From positions 1 through 10,077 of the forward strand of contig JANQRM010000117.1 in the NCBI GenBank assembly GCA_028284565.1: a DNA stretch of 10,077 nt, written 5' to 3'. The translations under genes were made by a program, and so were the position numbers. Shown piece by piece: positions 1 through 5,486 of the stretch. Origin of the DNA: Anaerolineae bacterium. GTDB taxonomy: Bacteria > Chloroflexota > Anaerolineae > Aggregatilineales > Phototrophicaceae. Every line of letters starts with the position of its first letter. Positions within the stretch are counted from its first letter, which is position 1. The notes beneath the pieces were generated by a model. It did not search any database. It was not told the DNA's origin and worked only from the letters and a program-made list of their open reading frames with translations.

Positions 1-1
1 G

Positions 2-223
2 GGCTATATGTCGGAAGCCCTCCAGCAAATCATCCAATATGGTTTTGAGGATTTAGGACTCAATCGCATTTATGCCACCCATTTTCATGACAATCCAGCA
101 TCAGGACGGGTGATGCAGAAGGCGGGCATGACCTACGAAGCGACCATGCGACAGCCTATCAAGAAGTGGGATGACTATAAAGACTTGCTGTACTATGGCA
201 TTCTGCGTGAGGAATATCATTAG
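2..223 (+). CDS. GNAT acetyltransferase, RimJ/RimL-like, C-terminal part (5' end outside window)
   Basis: The window opens inside this gene. The reading frame is open from base 2 and gives 73 residues starting GYMSEAL, which corresponds to the acetyl-CoA-binding loop and following helix of the GNAT fold; there is therefore no reason to start at the ATG at base 8. Aligned with the next gene (410-964), about 70% of residues are identical by my count, including NPASGRVM, the KAGM segment and the YYGILRE tail, so the two are tandem paralogs. Family knowledge: RimJ/RimL-type GNATs transfer acetyl from acetyl-CoA to N-terminal or small-molecule amines. The substrate cannot be told from sequence. 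It ends with TAG at 221-223. Confidence 0.9.
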   Translation, partial: GYMSEALQQIIQYGFEDLGLNRIYATHFHDNPASGRVMQKAGMTYEATMRQPIKKWDDYKDLLYYGILREEYH

Positions 224-409
224 CCCCATTTGAACCACAGAGAACACAAAGGACACAGAGGGGGAGACTTAAAACGAATTCGGTGGACACATCAACAAAT
301 CATCATTTGTATTTATGCGTTTTATGAATGATTGTGGTCTTTAGTGGCTTAATTTTATTTTGCATCAGCCATTTCATAATTCATTTATCCAATGTGAGAA
401 AGGAAGCTC
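224..409. other. Intergenic spacer between tandem GNAT paralogs
   Basis: No gene is visible here. The spacer starts with a short A/C/G-rich tandem repeat (236-262, listed separately). It then becomes AT-rich and ends in AGAAAGGAAG (397-406), the ribosome binding site of the next gene. CATAAT at 375-380 could be a -10 box, but I see no convincing -35 at the right distance. Confidence 0.5.
236..262. repeat. Three 9-bp units of a CACAGAG-type intergenic repeat
   Basis: The stretch divides into three consecutive 9-bp units: CACAGAGAA, CACAAAGGA and CACAGAGGG. It starts 12 bases after the stop of the upstream GNAT gene. From memory, strings of this kind occur in intergenic DNA of many unrelated environmental bacteria; I cannot confirm this here. 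Function is unknown. Confidence 0.6.
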
Positions 410-964
410 ATGTTAGATTATCGTCTCGAAACAGACCGTCTGCTGTTACGTCCGCCAACGATGGAGGATGCGCCTGCGATTCAGGTTTTGGTCAATGATG
501 AACGCATTGCAAAGGTGACGCTCAACATTCCCTATCCCTACCCAGACAATGGGGCGGTGGAGTGGTTGGAACGGGTCTTTGCGCGGGGTCAAGACGACGG
601 GGAGTATCATGTTCCTTTTGCGATCACCCGCAAAGCAGATGGGTTGTATATGGGGACGATAGGCATTTCTGTGGGCAATCCCTACGATGCGTCAGAAGTG
701 GGCTATTGGCTGGGGGTTGAATTCTGGGGACAGGGCTACATGACAGAGGCTCTGACACGGATGATTCAATTTGGCTTTGAGGAATTGAAGTTGAATCGCA
801 TCCATGCGGGGCATTTTGCCGATAATCCAGCATCGGGGCGGGTGATGAAGAAAGCCGGGATGGTGTGTGAAGGCACGCTCCGTCAGCACATTAAGAAAGC
901 GGATGGCTACAAAGACCTCGTGTATTATGGCATTTTGCGCGAGGATTACGAGCAACGAGTATAA
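410..964 (+). CDS. GNAT family N-acetyltransferase, RimJ/RimL-like
   Basis: The protein has 184 residues, a normal length for a single-domain RimJ-like GNAT. It begins with the typical strand LETDRLLLRPPTMEDA (residues 6-21). The middle EVGYWLGVEFWGQGYMTEAL (96-115) holds the acetyl-CoA pyrophosphate loop WGQGYM. The C-terminal NPASGRVMKKAGM (129-141) is the conserved helix-turn that closes the fold. Start ATG 410 is backed by AAAGGAAG ending three to four bases upstream, a close but good Shine-Dalgarno. The gene lies between a paralog fragment upstream and a methyltransferase six bases downstream, so it is probably co-transcribed with the latter. It likely acetylates a protein N-terminus or an amine such as an antibiotic or metabolite; sequence alone does not say which. 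Confidence 0.93.
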   Translation: MLDYRLETDRLLLRPPTMEDAPAIQVLVNDERIAKVTLNIPYPYPDNGAVEWLERVFARGQDDGEYHVPFAITRKADGLYMGTIGISVGNPYDASEVGYWLGVEFWGQGYMTEALTRMIQFGFEELKLNRIHAGHFADNPASGRVMKKAGMVCEGTLRQHIKKADGYKDLVYYGILREDYEQRV

Positions 965-970
965 GACACG

Positions 971-1675
971 ATGACAAAGCAAATCCCTGATTGGCAATAT
1001 GACGAATTTCAACAGCTCGGCATCATTGACTTTGACACGATAGAGCGCGTCGAAGAGTATGCACAGATTATGGCGCAGTTTGAGTTTAATCAAGAACTGG
1101 TAGAGAAGCTGGGCATTCAAGCTGGTCATACAGTAGTCGATATGGGGTCTGGGACGGGGGCGTTTGTATGTCCCGTGGCGGAGACAGGCGCGACGGTTCA
1201 TGCGGTGGATATTTCGCAGACGATGCTCGATTTTGCTCAGAAGAAAGCAGATAGGCTCGGTGTGACGAACATCCAATTTCATCATACGGGCTTTTTGACT
1301 TTTGAATTGCCATCTGACAGTGTGGATGTGATTGTCTCCAAGTTTTCGTTGCATCATTTGCCCAACTTTTGGCAGATGATTGCGATTCAACGGTGTGCAG
1401 AGATGCTGAAAGAAGGTGGGTTGTTTTATCTACATGACATCATTTACGCTTTCGACTCGGCAGATTACCATGAGGCAATTGAAGCGTGGTTTGAGCGCAT
1501 TGTGAAACCCAAAGGTGAGGGCTATACACGAGCCGATTTTGCCTCGCATGTGCGGGACGAACACAGCACCTTTGCCTGGATTATCGAGGGGATGTTGGAA
1601 CGGGCTGGTTTTGACATCATCGACGATGGGCGCACCACGCCGGAATATGGGGCGTATTTGTGCCGGAAGCGATAA
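971..1675 (+). CDS. Class I SAM-dependent methyltransferase
   Basis: The 234-residue protein has the Rossmann-like SAM fold. Motif I is VVDMGSGTGAF (55-65), the acidic ribose-binding residue is D80 in VHAVDIS (76-82), and the post-motif region SVDVIVSKFSLHHLP (117-131) is typical of the Methyltransf_11/25 type that acts on small molecules. Just after it, LKEGGLFYLHDI (146-157) is the usual strand-turn after the LHH motif. The start lies six bases after the GNAT stop, with no strong Shine-Dalgarno, which points to translational coupling. The residues after 160 (acidic, aromatic) form a substrate cap that I cannot assign. The substrate is unknown; linkage to an acetyltransferase suggests small-molecule or peptide modification, but this is inference. 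Confidence 0.93.
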   Translation: MTKQIPDWQYDEFQQLGIIDFDTIERVEEYAQIMAQFEFNQELVEKLGIQAGHTVVDMGSGTGAFVCPVAETGATVHAVDISQTMLDFAQKKADRLGVTNIQFHHTGFLTFELPSDSVDVIVSKFSLHHLPNFWQMIAIQRCAEMLKEGGLFYLHDIIYAFDSADYHEAIEAWFERIVKPKGEGYTRADFASHVRDEHSTFAWIIEGMLERAGFDIIDDGRTTPEYGAYLCRKR

Positions 1676-1687
1676 GCTCACTCTTCA

Positions 1688-2021
1688 TCAAATTCGCTTT
1701 GCAATGATGCCAAAAAAAGATGTCATAACATCGTTTTGGTCAGTCTTCGCATATAAGAATAGCAATGTAGCAGATACAATTTCACCTGCATCTGAACTCA
1801 GTTTGTAGAGTAAACGAAATCCACCTCTTTTACCGCGCTTCATGTCTTGACTAGCAACTCGTAATTTCCGTATTTGATAATCTCTGGGAATAACATCACC
1901 AATATCAGGTTGTGTCTCTATCGACTCAAATGCAGGAATTAAGTCTTTTGTGATTTTCGGGTAGCGTTTTTTGAGCTTTTTGACAGAATGCTCAAATCGT
2001 TGACTTGAAGCTAAAGCTCAT
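1688..2021 (-). pseudogene. RelE/ParE-superfamily toxin, broken by a frameshift near its 5' end
   Basis: Read on the minus strand, about 100 codons are open from about 2008 to the TGA at 1688-1690. The product includes RFEHSVKKLKKRYPKI, then YQIRKLRVASQDMKRGKRGG, FRLLYKLSSDAGE and LLFLYAKTDQNDV. The pattern KLR-x-D-x-RGK-x-GG-(F/Y)R-x-x-Y is the core of RelE/ParE-type mRNA or gyrase toxins. The only good start, ATG at 2021-2019, sits directly after the antitoxin stop but is in another frame. It runs MSFSFKST and stops at 1992. One extra base (or two missing) between about 2018 and 2003 separates start and body, so no intact toxin can be made unless the assembly is wrong here. The partner antitoxin is also broken, which favours real decay. 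Confidence 0.8.
1798..1819. repeat. Left copy of a 22-bp imperfect direct repeat (inside the toxin relic)
   Basis: The plus strand reads TCAGTTTGTAGAGTA, then AA, then CGAAA. The right copy at 3577-3598 has GG in place of AA and is otherwise identical (20 of 22). On the minus strand this is the toxin's FRLLYKLS coding region. The copies enclose most of the toxin-antitoxin relic and the whole P450 gene. Confidence 0.8.
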
Positions 2022-2240
2022 CTAAATACTTGCCCAATGCTCAATGGGTTTAGCTGATTTCAGTTCATCATCCATCGCTTTCAACTCACTAGAAGCCAGC
2101 AACCATGGTTCTTCAGGTTCGATGTTGGGATTGTCTTTTAACTCAGCCAATAATTCTAACCACGAAGCAACAATTGGGAGTTGGTTTTCTCGAATTTCAT
2201 TGAGGGCTTAATAAGCTTCATCTAAGATGAGTGTCGTCAT
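2022..2240 (-). pseudogene. Antitoxin of the RelE/ParE pair, with an in-frame stop at codon 11
   Basis: ATG at 2240-2238 opens a 72-codon frame on the minus strand, ending TAG at 2022-2024. Codon 11 is TAA (plus-strand TTA at 2208-2210), right after MTTLILDEAY. The rest of the frame reads ALNEIRENQLPIVASWLELL, followed by an acidic, proline-containing stretch, ASSELKAMDDELKSAKPIEH and WASI. The stop is adjacent to the toxin ATG (TAGATG), the tight coupling typical of type II modules with the antitoxin first. A single G-to-T change of GAA would create the stop. I do not recognise the antitoxin family; its identity rests on position, size, acidic C-terminus and the toxin next to it. Confidence 0.7.
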
Positions 2241-2246
2241 AATGAA

Positions 2247-2274
2247 TCAACTTGTTGAACTATACGGTATTATA
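2247..2274 (-). promoter_or_regulatory. Promoter and probable operator of the decayed toxin-antitoxin pair
   Basis: On the minus strand a perfect TATAAT lies at 2274-2269, about 28 bases before the antitoxin ATG. The -35 region is weak. Between them is a perfect inverted repeat TCAAC-TT-GTTGA (2247-2258) overlapping the expected transcript start. That is where antitoxin-toxin complexes usually bind to repress their own operon. The assignment is inferred from position and symmetry. On the plus strand, TATACT at 2271-2276 could serve P450, again without a clear -35. Confidence 0.45.
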
Positions 2275-2333
2275 CTAAAATTGATTAACGATGGATGTAA
2301 GCAAAAAATAGATTTTATCCAGAAGGCAATCTA

Positions 2334-3572
2334 ATGGTCGCAATCCAAAAACAAGCACGCTCAAACATCAAGCATCCGATTAAGGTCGGTTCACAAGAAT
2401 TCAACGATAATAAATTAGCGATTTACGAGTATTTGCGGGAAGAAGCTCCAGTTTATAAAGGTAAGGTGAGTATCATTAGCGCTTATTTTCTCTCGCGTTA
2501 TGAGGATTGTTTGATGGTACTCAAAGACCCACGTTTTGTGCGTGACCGCAGTACCGCAACCGGCAAAGGTGGTAGGTTGCCATTTCCCATGCCGAAATCG
2601 ATTACTGCACTCTCAGAAAATATGATTATGATGGATGGTTCTGAACATCGTCGTATTCGTAATCTTGTTCATAAAGCCTTTACACCCCGTGCGCTCAGTC
2701 AACTTGAAGAGCGGATTGAGTCACTTACTCACGAATTGCTCGACAAGATGGCGAACAAAGGGCAATTTGACTTGATGACGGAATATGCCCTCCCGATTCC
2801 TGTCACGGTGATTAGTGAGATGGTCGGCGTTTACGATGAAGAAATGCTCGAATTCCAAGATGCATTAAGTACTCTTTCGGATGGGCTTACAGGGATGTCG
2901 ATGTTGAAAACATTCTTCTGGAAATTGCCAAAATTACGCAAATTCGTCAGTGAGTTAGTCGATAGAAAACGTGCTAATCCGGGAGATGATGTTCTGACAG
3001 GATTGGTTCAAGCAGAAGAAGATGGCGAAAAACTGACACAAGATGAACTGGTGGCAATGGTTATCTTGCTGGTGACTGCTGGCTACGAGACAACTGTTCA
3101 TCTCATCACAAATGCGGTGTTGACTCTCATTCAACATCCAGAAGCACTGCAACAAGTACGCGATAACCCCGACTTAATGGATGGTGCAATCGAAGAAATT
3201 TTGCGGTTTAATGGTCCGGTACGTGGTTCAAAGCCCTTGTACCCGACTGAAGATGTGACGTTTCATGGTGTAACAATTCCAAAAGGCTCTGCTGTAATGC
3301 CCTTGAACGGTGCGGCAAACACCGACCCTCGTCAGTTCAATAATCCTGATGTGTTCGATATCACACGCAGTCCGAATAAGCATCTTGGCTTTGGACAAGG
3401 CATACATTATTGTTTGGGTGCGCCCTTGGCACGGATCGAAACCCAAATAGCTCTCACCAATTTACTAGAACGCTTCGACACTATTCAGTTAGCTGTCCCG
3501 GAATCTGAACTTGAATTGGCAAATTATGCCCTATGCCATCGTTATAAGAGCTTGCCTGTCCGATTGAGCTAG
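2334..3572 (+). CDS. Cytochrome P450 (bacterial soluble class)
   Basis: A complete 412-residue P450, normal for soluble bacterial forms without a membrane anchor. The C-helix segment DGSEHRRIRNLVHKAFTPR (101-119) contacts heme. The I-helix oxygen-activation motif is AGYETT (249-254), with the usual acid-Thr pair. The K-helix ExxR is EEILR (287-291). The heme loop FGQGIHYCLGAPLAR (353-367) carries the thiolate ligand Cys360. The enzyme would insert one oxygen into a substrate, taking electrons from a ferredoxin and reductase; neither is encoded nearby. AGAAGG (2321-2326) lies seven bases before the ATG, fixing the start. The gene stands alone between a toxin-antitoxin relic and a short repeat of it, consistent with insertion as a unit. 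The substrate is unknown; no biosynthetic cluster is visible. Confidence 0.97.
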   Translation: MVAIQKQARSNIKHPIKVGSQEFNDNKLAIYEYLREEAPVYKGKVSIISAYFLSRYEDCLMVLKDPRFVRDRSTATGKGGRLPFPMPKSITALSENMIMMDGSEHRRIRNLVHKAFTPRALSQLEERIESLTHELLDKMANKGQFDLMTEYALPIPVTVISEMVGVYDEEMLEFQDALSTLSDGLTGMSMLKTFFWKLPKLRKFVSELVDRKRANPGDDVLTGLVQAEEDGEKLTQDELVAMVILLVTAGYETTVHLITNAVLTLIQHPEALQQVRDNPDLMDGAIEEILRFNGPVRGSKPLYPTEDVTFHGVTIPKGSAVMPLNGAANTDPRQFNNPDVFDITRSPNKHLGFGQGIHYCLGAPLARIETQIALTNLLERFDTIQLAVPESELELANYALCHRYKSLPVRLS

Positions 3573-3576
3573 TAAG

Positions 3577-3598
3577 TCAGTTTGTAGAGTAGGCGAAA
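3577..3598. repeat. Right copy of the 22-bp imperfect direct repeat, five bases after P450
   Basis: It matches 1798-1819 at 20 of 22 positions, with 15 in a row identical. On the minus strand it reads in frame as FRLLYKL, followed by TY and a stop inside the end of P450, so it may be all that remains of a second toxin gene. No antitoxin or further toxin sequence is recognisable beside it. Confidence 0.75.
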
Positions 3599-3656
3599 AA
3601 TCGTTTCTTCAGGATAATAAGGGGAGCAGGTCAGCCAACAGAAGATAAACAACTCG

Positions 3657-4688
3657 ATGCACAAAATCCGTGACTGGCTATATATTGGACGCTTTGCCGA
3701 CACGCGCGATGGCGACACGCTCTATCAAACGGGTATCACAGCGATGTTGCAATTGGCAGGCGACTCGCCTCAGCCGAATATCACCTCACTCTATCTCCCA
3801 GTGGATGATGGTGTGCCTGTCTCGCATGAGAATCTGCAACAGGGCATCGAATTTATCCGTCAACAAAAGGCAGAAGGCAAGCAGGTCCTATCAGCATGTG
3901 GGGCGGGGGTCAGTCGCTCGACCTTGTTTGCGATGGGCGCGATGATGGAGGAAGAGTCCATCGACTTGTTTGAAGCCTATCGTGAAGTGAGCTTTCATCA
4001 TCCCAATGCCATGCCCAATCCCCAATTGGTGAAGTCTCTAATGGAATATCATGGGCAGACGATGGACATTCTCGATATTTACCATCGGCTAGAAGCGATT
4101 CAGGAATCCACTGAACAATTGCTCAAACGCTCCATGATTAAGGGAGATGGATTTTATCTGCGCCTGTTAGAAACGGGGGATATTGCTACCGTCGCGCGAC
4201 TGATGAATGATTCCACATTGACACAGAGCATGCGTCGATTGCCCTTGCCCTTTACCCCGGAACATGCGCTGAATTATGTTCATCGCTATCGTGAATGGGC
4301 ATTTGAGGGGAAAGCCTTGCCTTTGGTGATTGTCCCTAATCAATCGTCAGTTGTAGAAGGTGAGGATACCTTTATCGGCATGGTCATTTTGGAGTTACAG
4401 GGGGATGGGCAGAGTGGGGAATTGGCATTTTGGATTGGCAAATCCTATCGTGGACAACGCTATGCCACACAAGCAGTCAGTTGTCTGGTGACTTTTGCCT
4501 TTGAGAAAATGGATTTGCAACGGCTCTATGCCTTCAGTTTTGAAGCCAACCGTCGCTCGCAAGCGGTGATGAAAAGGTGTGGTTTTGCCATAGAGCAGGT
4601 TTGGTCGGAAGATGCAGACGAAAATGGACATGAGGAAGCTGTGGTAAGGCTGGGCTTGTGGCGCGAGGATGCTGTCCACATAAAATGA
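3657..4688 (+). CDS. Fusion protein: dual-specificity-type phosphatase domain plus GNAT acetyltransferase domain
   Basis: A 343-residue two-domain protein. Residues 1-130 form a dual-specificity phosphatase domain: WLYIGRFAD at the start, a possible general acid at D50/D51, and the P-loop CGAGVSRS with nucleophile Cys81 and Arg87. The His normally before the Cys is Ala (SAC instead of HC); I recall such forms in environmental relatives, so it may still be active. The segment EAYREVSFHHPNAMPNPQL (106-124) is typical after the P-loop. Residues about 166-337 are a RimJ/RimL-like GNAT: FYLRLLETGD, FWIGKSYRGQRYATQA (258-273, acetyl-CoA loop) and NRRSQAVMKRCGF (298-310). A linker of about 30 residues joins them. 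No stop or frameshift separates the domains. ATG 3657 is the only start after an upstream stop; its Shine-Dalgarno is poor. Confidence 0.88.
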   Translation: MHKIRDWLYIGRFADTRDGDTLYQTGITAMLQLAGDSPQPNITSLYLPVDDGVPVSHENLQQGIEFIRQQKAEGKQVLSACGAGVSRSTLFAMGAMMEEESIDLFEAYREVSFHHPNAMPNPQLVKSLMEYHGQTMDILDIYHRLEAIQESTEQLLKRSMIKGDGFYLRLLETGDIATVARLMNDSTLTQSMRRLPLPFTPEHALNYVHRYREWAFEGKALPLVIVPNQSSVVEGEDTFIGMVILELQGDGQSGELAFWIGKSYRGQRYATQAVSCLVTFAFEKMDLQRLYAFSFEANRRSQAVMKRCGFAIEQVWSEDADENGHEEAVVRLGLWREDAVHIK

Positions 4689-4715
4689 AAAACCGCAGAG
4701 GGTTAGTCTGCGGTT
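4681..4715 (-). terminator. Intrinsic terminator, minus strand
   Basis: AACCGCAGA (4691-4699) and TCTGCGGTT (4707-4715) form a perfect 9-bp stem with a 7-base loop. On the minus strand the stem is followed by TTTCATTTTA, giving a U-rich tail. The plus strand lacks a T run after the stem, so the structure mainly ends minus-strand transcription, although it directly follows the phosphatase-GNAT stop. Confidence 0.8.
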
Positions 4716-4781
4716 CGACTGTCAATGCAGTCTTTGGGCGTGGAGGAAACCGCAAGGGTTGACCACCACAGAGGTGTTACG

Positions 4782-4817
4782 TCAGCTTGCGGGAGTACCT
4801 CCCTGATTGCCACACAT
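4782..4817 (-). CDS. Micro-ORF, 11 residues, with extended Shine-Dalgarno
   Basis: ATG at 4817-4815 encodes MCGNQGGTPAS and stops at TGA 4784-4782. The Shine-Dalgarno AAAGGAGGTGAT (4835-4824) matches the 16S rRNA tail over about ten bases; its GGAGG core lies ten bases from the ATG and the extended match ends six bases from it. Such strength is rare and argues that ribosomes load here. Reading past the TGA would add 19 residues (RNTSVVVNPCGF and so on) before the next TGA at 4724-4722, but there is no clear reason to expect read-through. The peptide is not recognised. It may act as a peptide or only as a ribosome-binding switch in the RNA. Confidence 0.5.
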   Translation of the reverse strand: MCGNQGGTPAS

Positions 4818-4856
4818 TATCAAATCACCTCCTTTACTAACCCAACAGATAAGCAG

Positions 4857-4885
4857 AGTATAACACGCCTTTTATCGGCTGGCAA
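4857..4885 (-). promoter_or_regulatory. Sigma-70 promoter of the small transcript
   Basis: On the minus strand TTGCCA (4885-4880) and TATACT (4862-4857) are each one base off consensus and separated by exactly 17 bp. The start of transcription would be near 4850, about 15 bases before the Shine-Dalgarno. This is the best promoter in the window. Confidence 0.75.
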
Positions 4886-4946
4886 CAACTAATTTGTGGT
4901 CATAGGAAATCAAAAGTTGTCAGAATGGGTCAAAAAGTCTATCTGT

Positions 4947-4952
4947 TACAAT
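4947..4952 (+). promoter_or_regulatory. -10 box placing transcription start at the ATG of the next gene
   Basis: TACAAT lies seven bases before ATG 4960, so the transcript would begin at or next to the start codon. The -35 region is weak (TTGTCA at 4917-4922 is 24 bp away, too far). No Shine-Dalgarno precedes the ATG. Confidence 0.4.
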
Positions 4953-4959
4953 CTGCAAA

Positions 4960-5484
4960 ATGAAATTTGGAGACAGCAATTTGATTTCACCCATTCTCTC
5001 TCGTCGTAAATGGAAACTCCATGCTCATGAACAACATATCGTCATCGTGAAGGGGGCAAGTGAGAAGATTACGCATCCCTTGATGAAAGCCTTTTTGTGG
5101 GCGTTGTATATGCCACAGTATCCCAATATAAGTGTAGAGATTCGCATTGGTGACAAATACAAGCCGGATGTGGTAGCGTTTGAATCCGATGTGGGCTTAC
5201 GTGAAGGAACGCCAACCTTTTGGGGCGAGGCTGGGCAGGTAGGGGCGCATAAGATTCGCTCGATTGCCAAACGCTATCCGACAACGCATTTTGCCACCGC
5301 CAAGTGGGATATGAATCTGGACAATTTCCGCGATTTGGTGGAACGCAAATTGAAAGATCTCAAGCGGGATGCGCCTTTTGATTTAATCCGCTTCCCGCAT
5401 GATAGTGCTGAGCGTTTTATAGATGGCGATGGGAATGTATCGCTCTCGTTTGATGATGTCCAACTGATTCGCTTGGAATCGTAG
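4960..5484 (+). CDS. YaeQ-like protein, PD-(D/E)XK nuclease superfamily (tentative)
   Basis: The 174-residue protein shows IRIGDKYKPDVVAF (61-74) followed by TFWGEAGQVGAHKI (86-99). A PD pair, then a strand with W-x-E-x-G-Q and a Lys five residues later, is the arrangement of the YaeQ family, whose fold belongs to the PD-(D/E)XK superfamily. Candidate metal or catalytic residues are D70, E90, Q93 and K98. The canonical ExK is altered to EAGQ, so nuclease activity is uncertain. It continues with RYPTTHFATAKW (105-116), which fits the same domain. Only one start is reasonable; no Shine-Dalgarno is present, and a -10 box seven bases upstream suggests a leaderless mRNA. The stop is two bases before the TTG start of the GT9 gene, so the two are translationally coupled. 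The cellular role is unknown. Confidence 0.6.
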   Translation: MKFGDSNLISPILSRRKWKLHAHEQHIVIVKGASEKITHPLMKAFLWALYMPQYPNISVEIRIGDKYKPDVVAFESDVGLREGTPTFWGEAGQVGAHKIRSIAKRYPTTHFATAKWDMNLDNFRDLVERKLKDLKRDAPFDLIRFPHDSAERFIDGDGNVSLSFDDVQLIRLES

Positions 5485-5486
5485 CT

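Larger units (their letters stand above)
4681..4850 (-). ncRNA. Small structured transcript of about 165 nt carrying an 11-codon ORF
   Basis: The unit is bounded by a sigma-70 promoter (4857-4885) and an intrinsic terminator (4681-4715). In order, the predicted RNA has an extended Shine-Dalgarno AAAGGAGGTGAT (4835-4824), a micro-ORF (4817-4782) that contains hairpin GGGAG-GUA-CUCCC (4803-4791), a region with CACCUC (4776-4771) able to pair with part of the Shine-Dalgarno, a hairpin GACTG-CATTGA-CAGTC (4732-4717), then the terminator stem. No larger gene follows on this strand, so it is not an attenuator for something downstream within reach. I do not recognise it as a known RNA family. It could be a peptide gene, a regulatory RNA, or a dual-function RNA; extent is predicted from signals only. 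Confidence 0.6.

Noticed and set aside
692..1390. Long open frame on the minus strand opposite the GNAT and methyltransferase genes
   Set aside because: It covers two well-supported genes, has no Shine-Dalgarno of note, and its product has no recognisable domain and the composition of a shadow frame.
1515..1808. Plus-strand open frame running from the methyltransferase into the toxin relic
   Set aside because: It is out of frame with the methyltransferase and antisense to the toxin body; no domain.
4691..4715. Terminator for the phosphatase-GNAT gene on the plus strand
   Set aside because: No T run follows the stem on the plus strand; the U-rich tail is on the minus strand.
4780..4788. CGTCAGCTT, same as a half site of the 6853-6873 repeat
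   Set aside because: Single half site, in the micro-ORF rather than at a promoter; taken as coincidence.
4722..4817. UGA read-through (selenocysteine) extending the 11-residue ORF to 30 residues
   Set aside because: The stretch after TGA is too short for absence of stops to mean anything, and the only hairpin near it has a 4-bp stem, poor for a SECIS.
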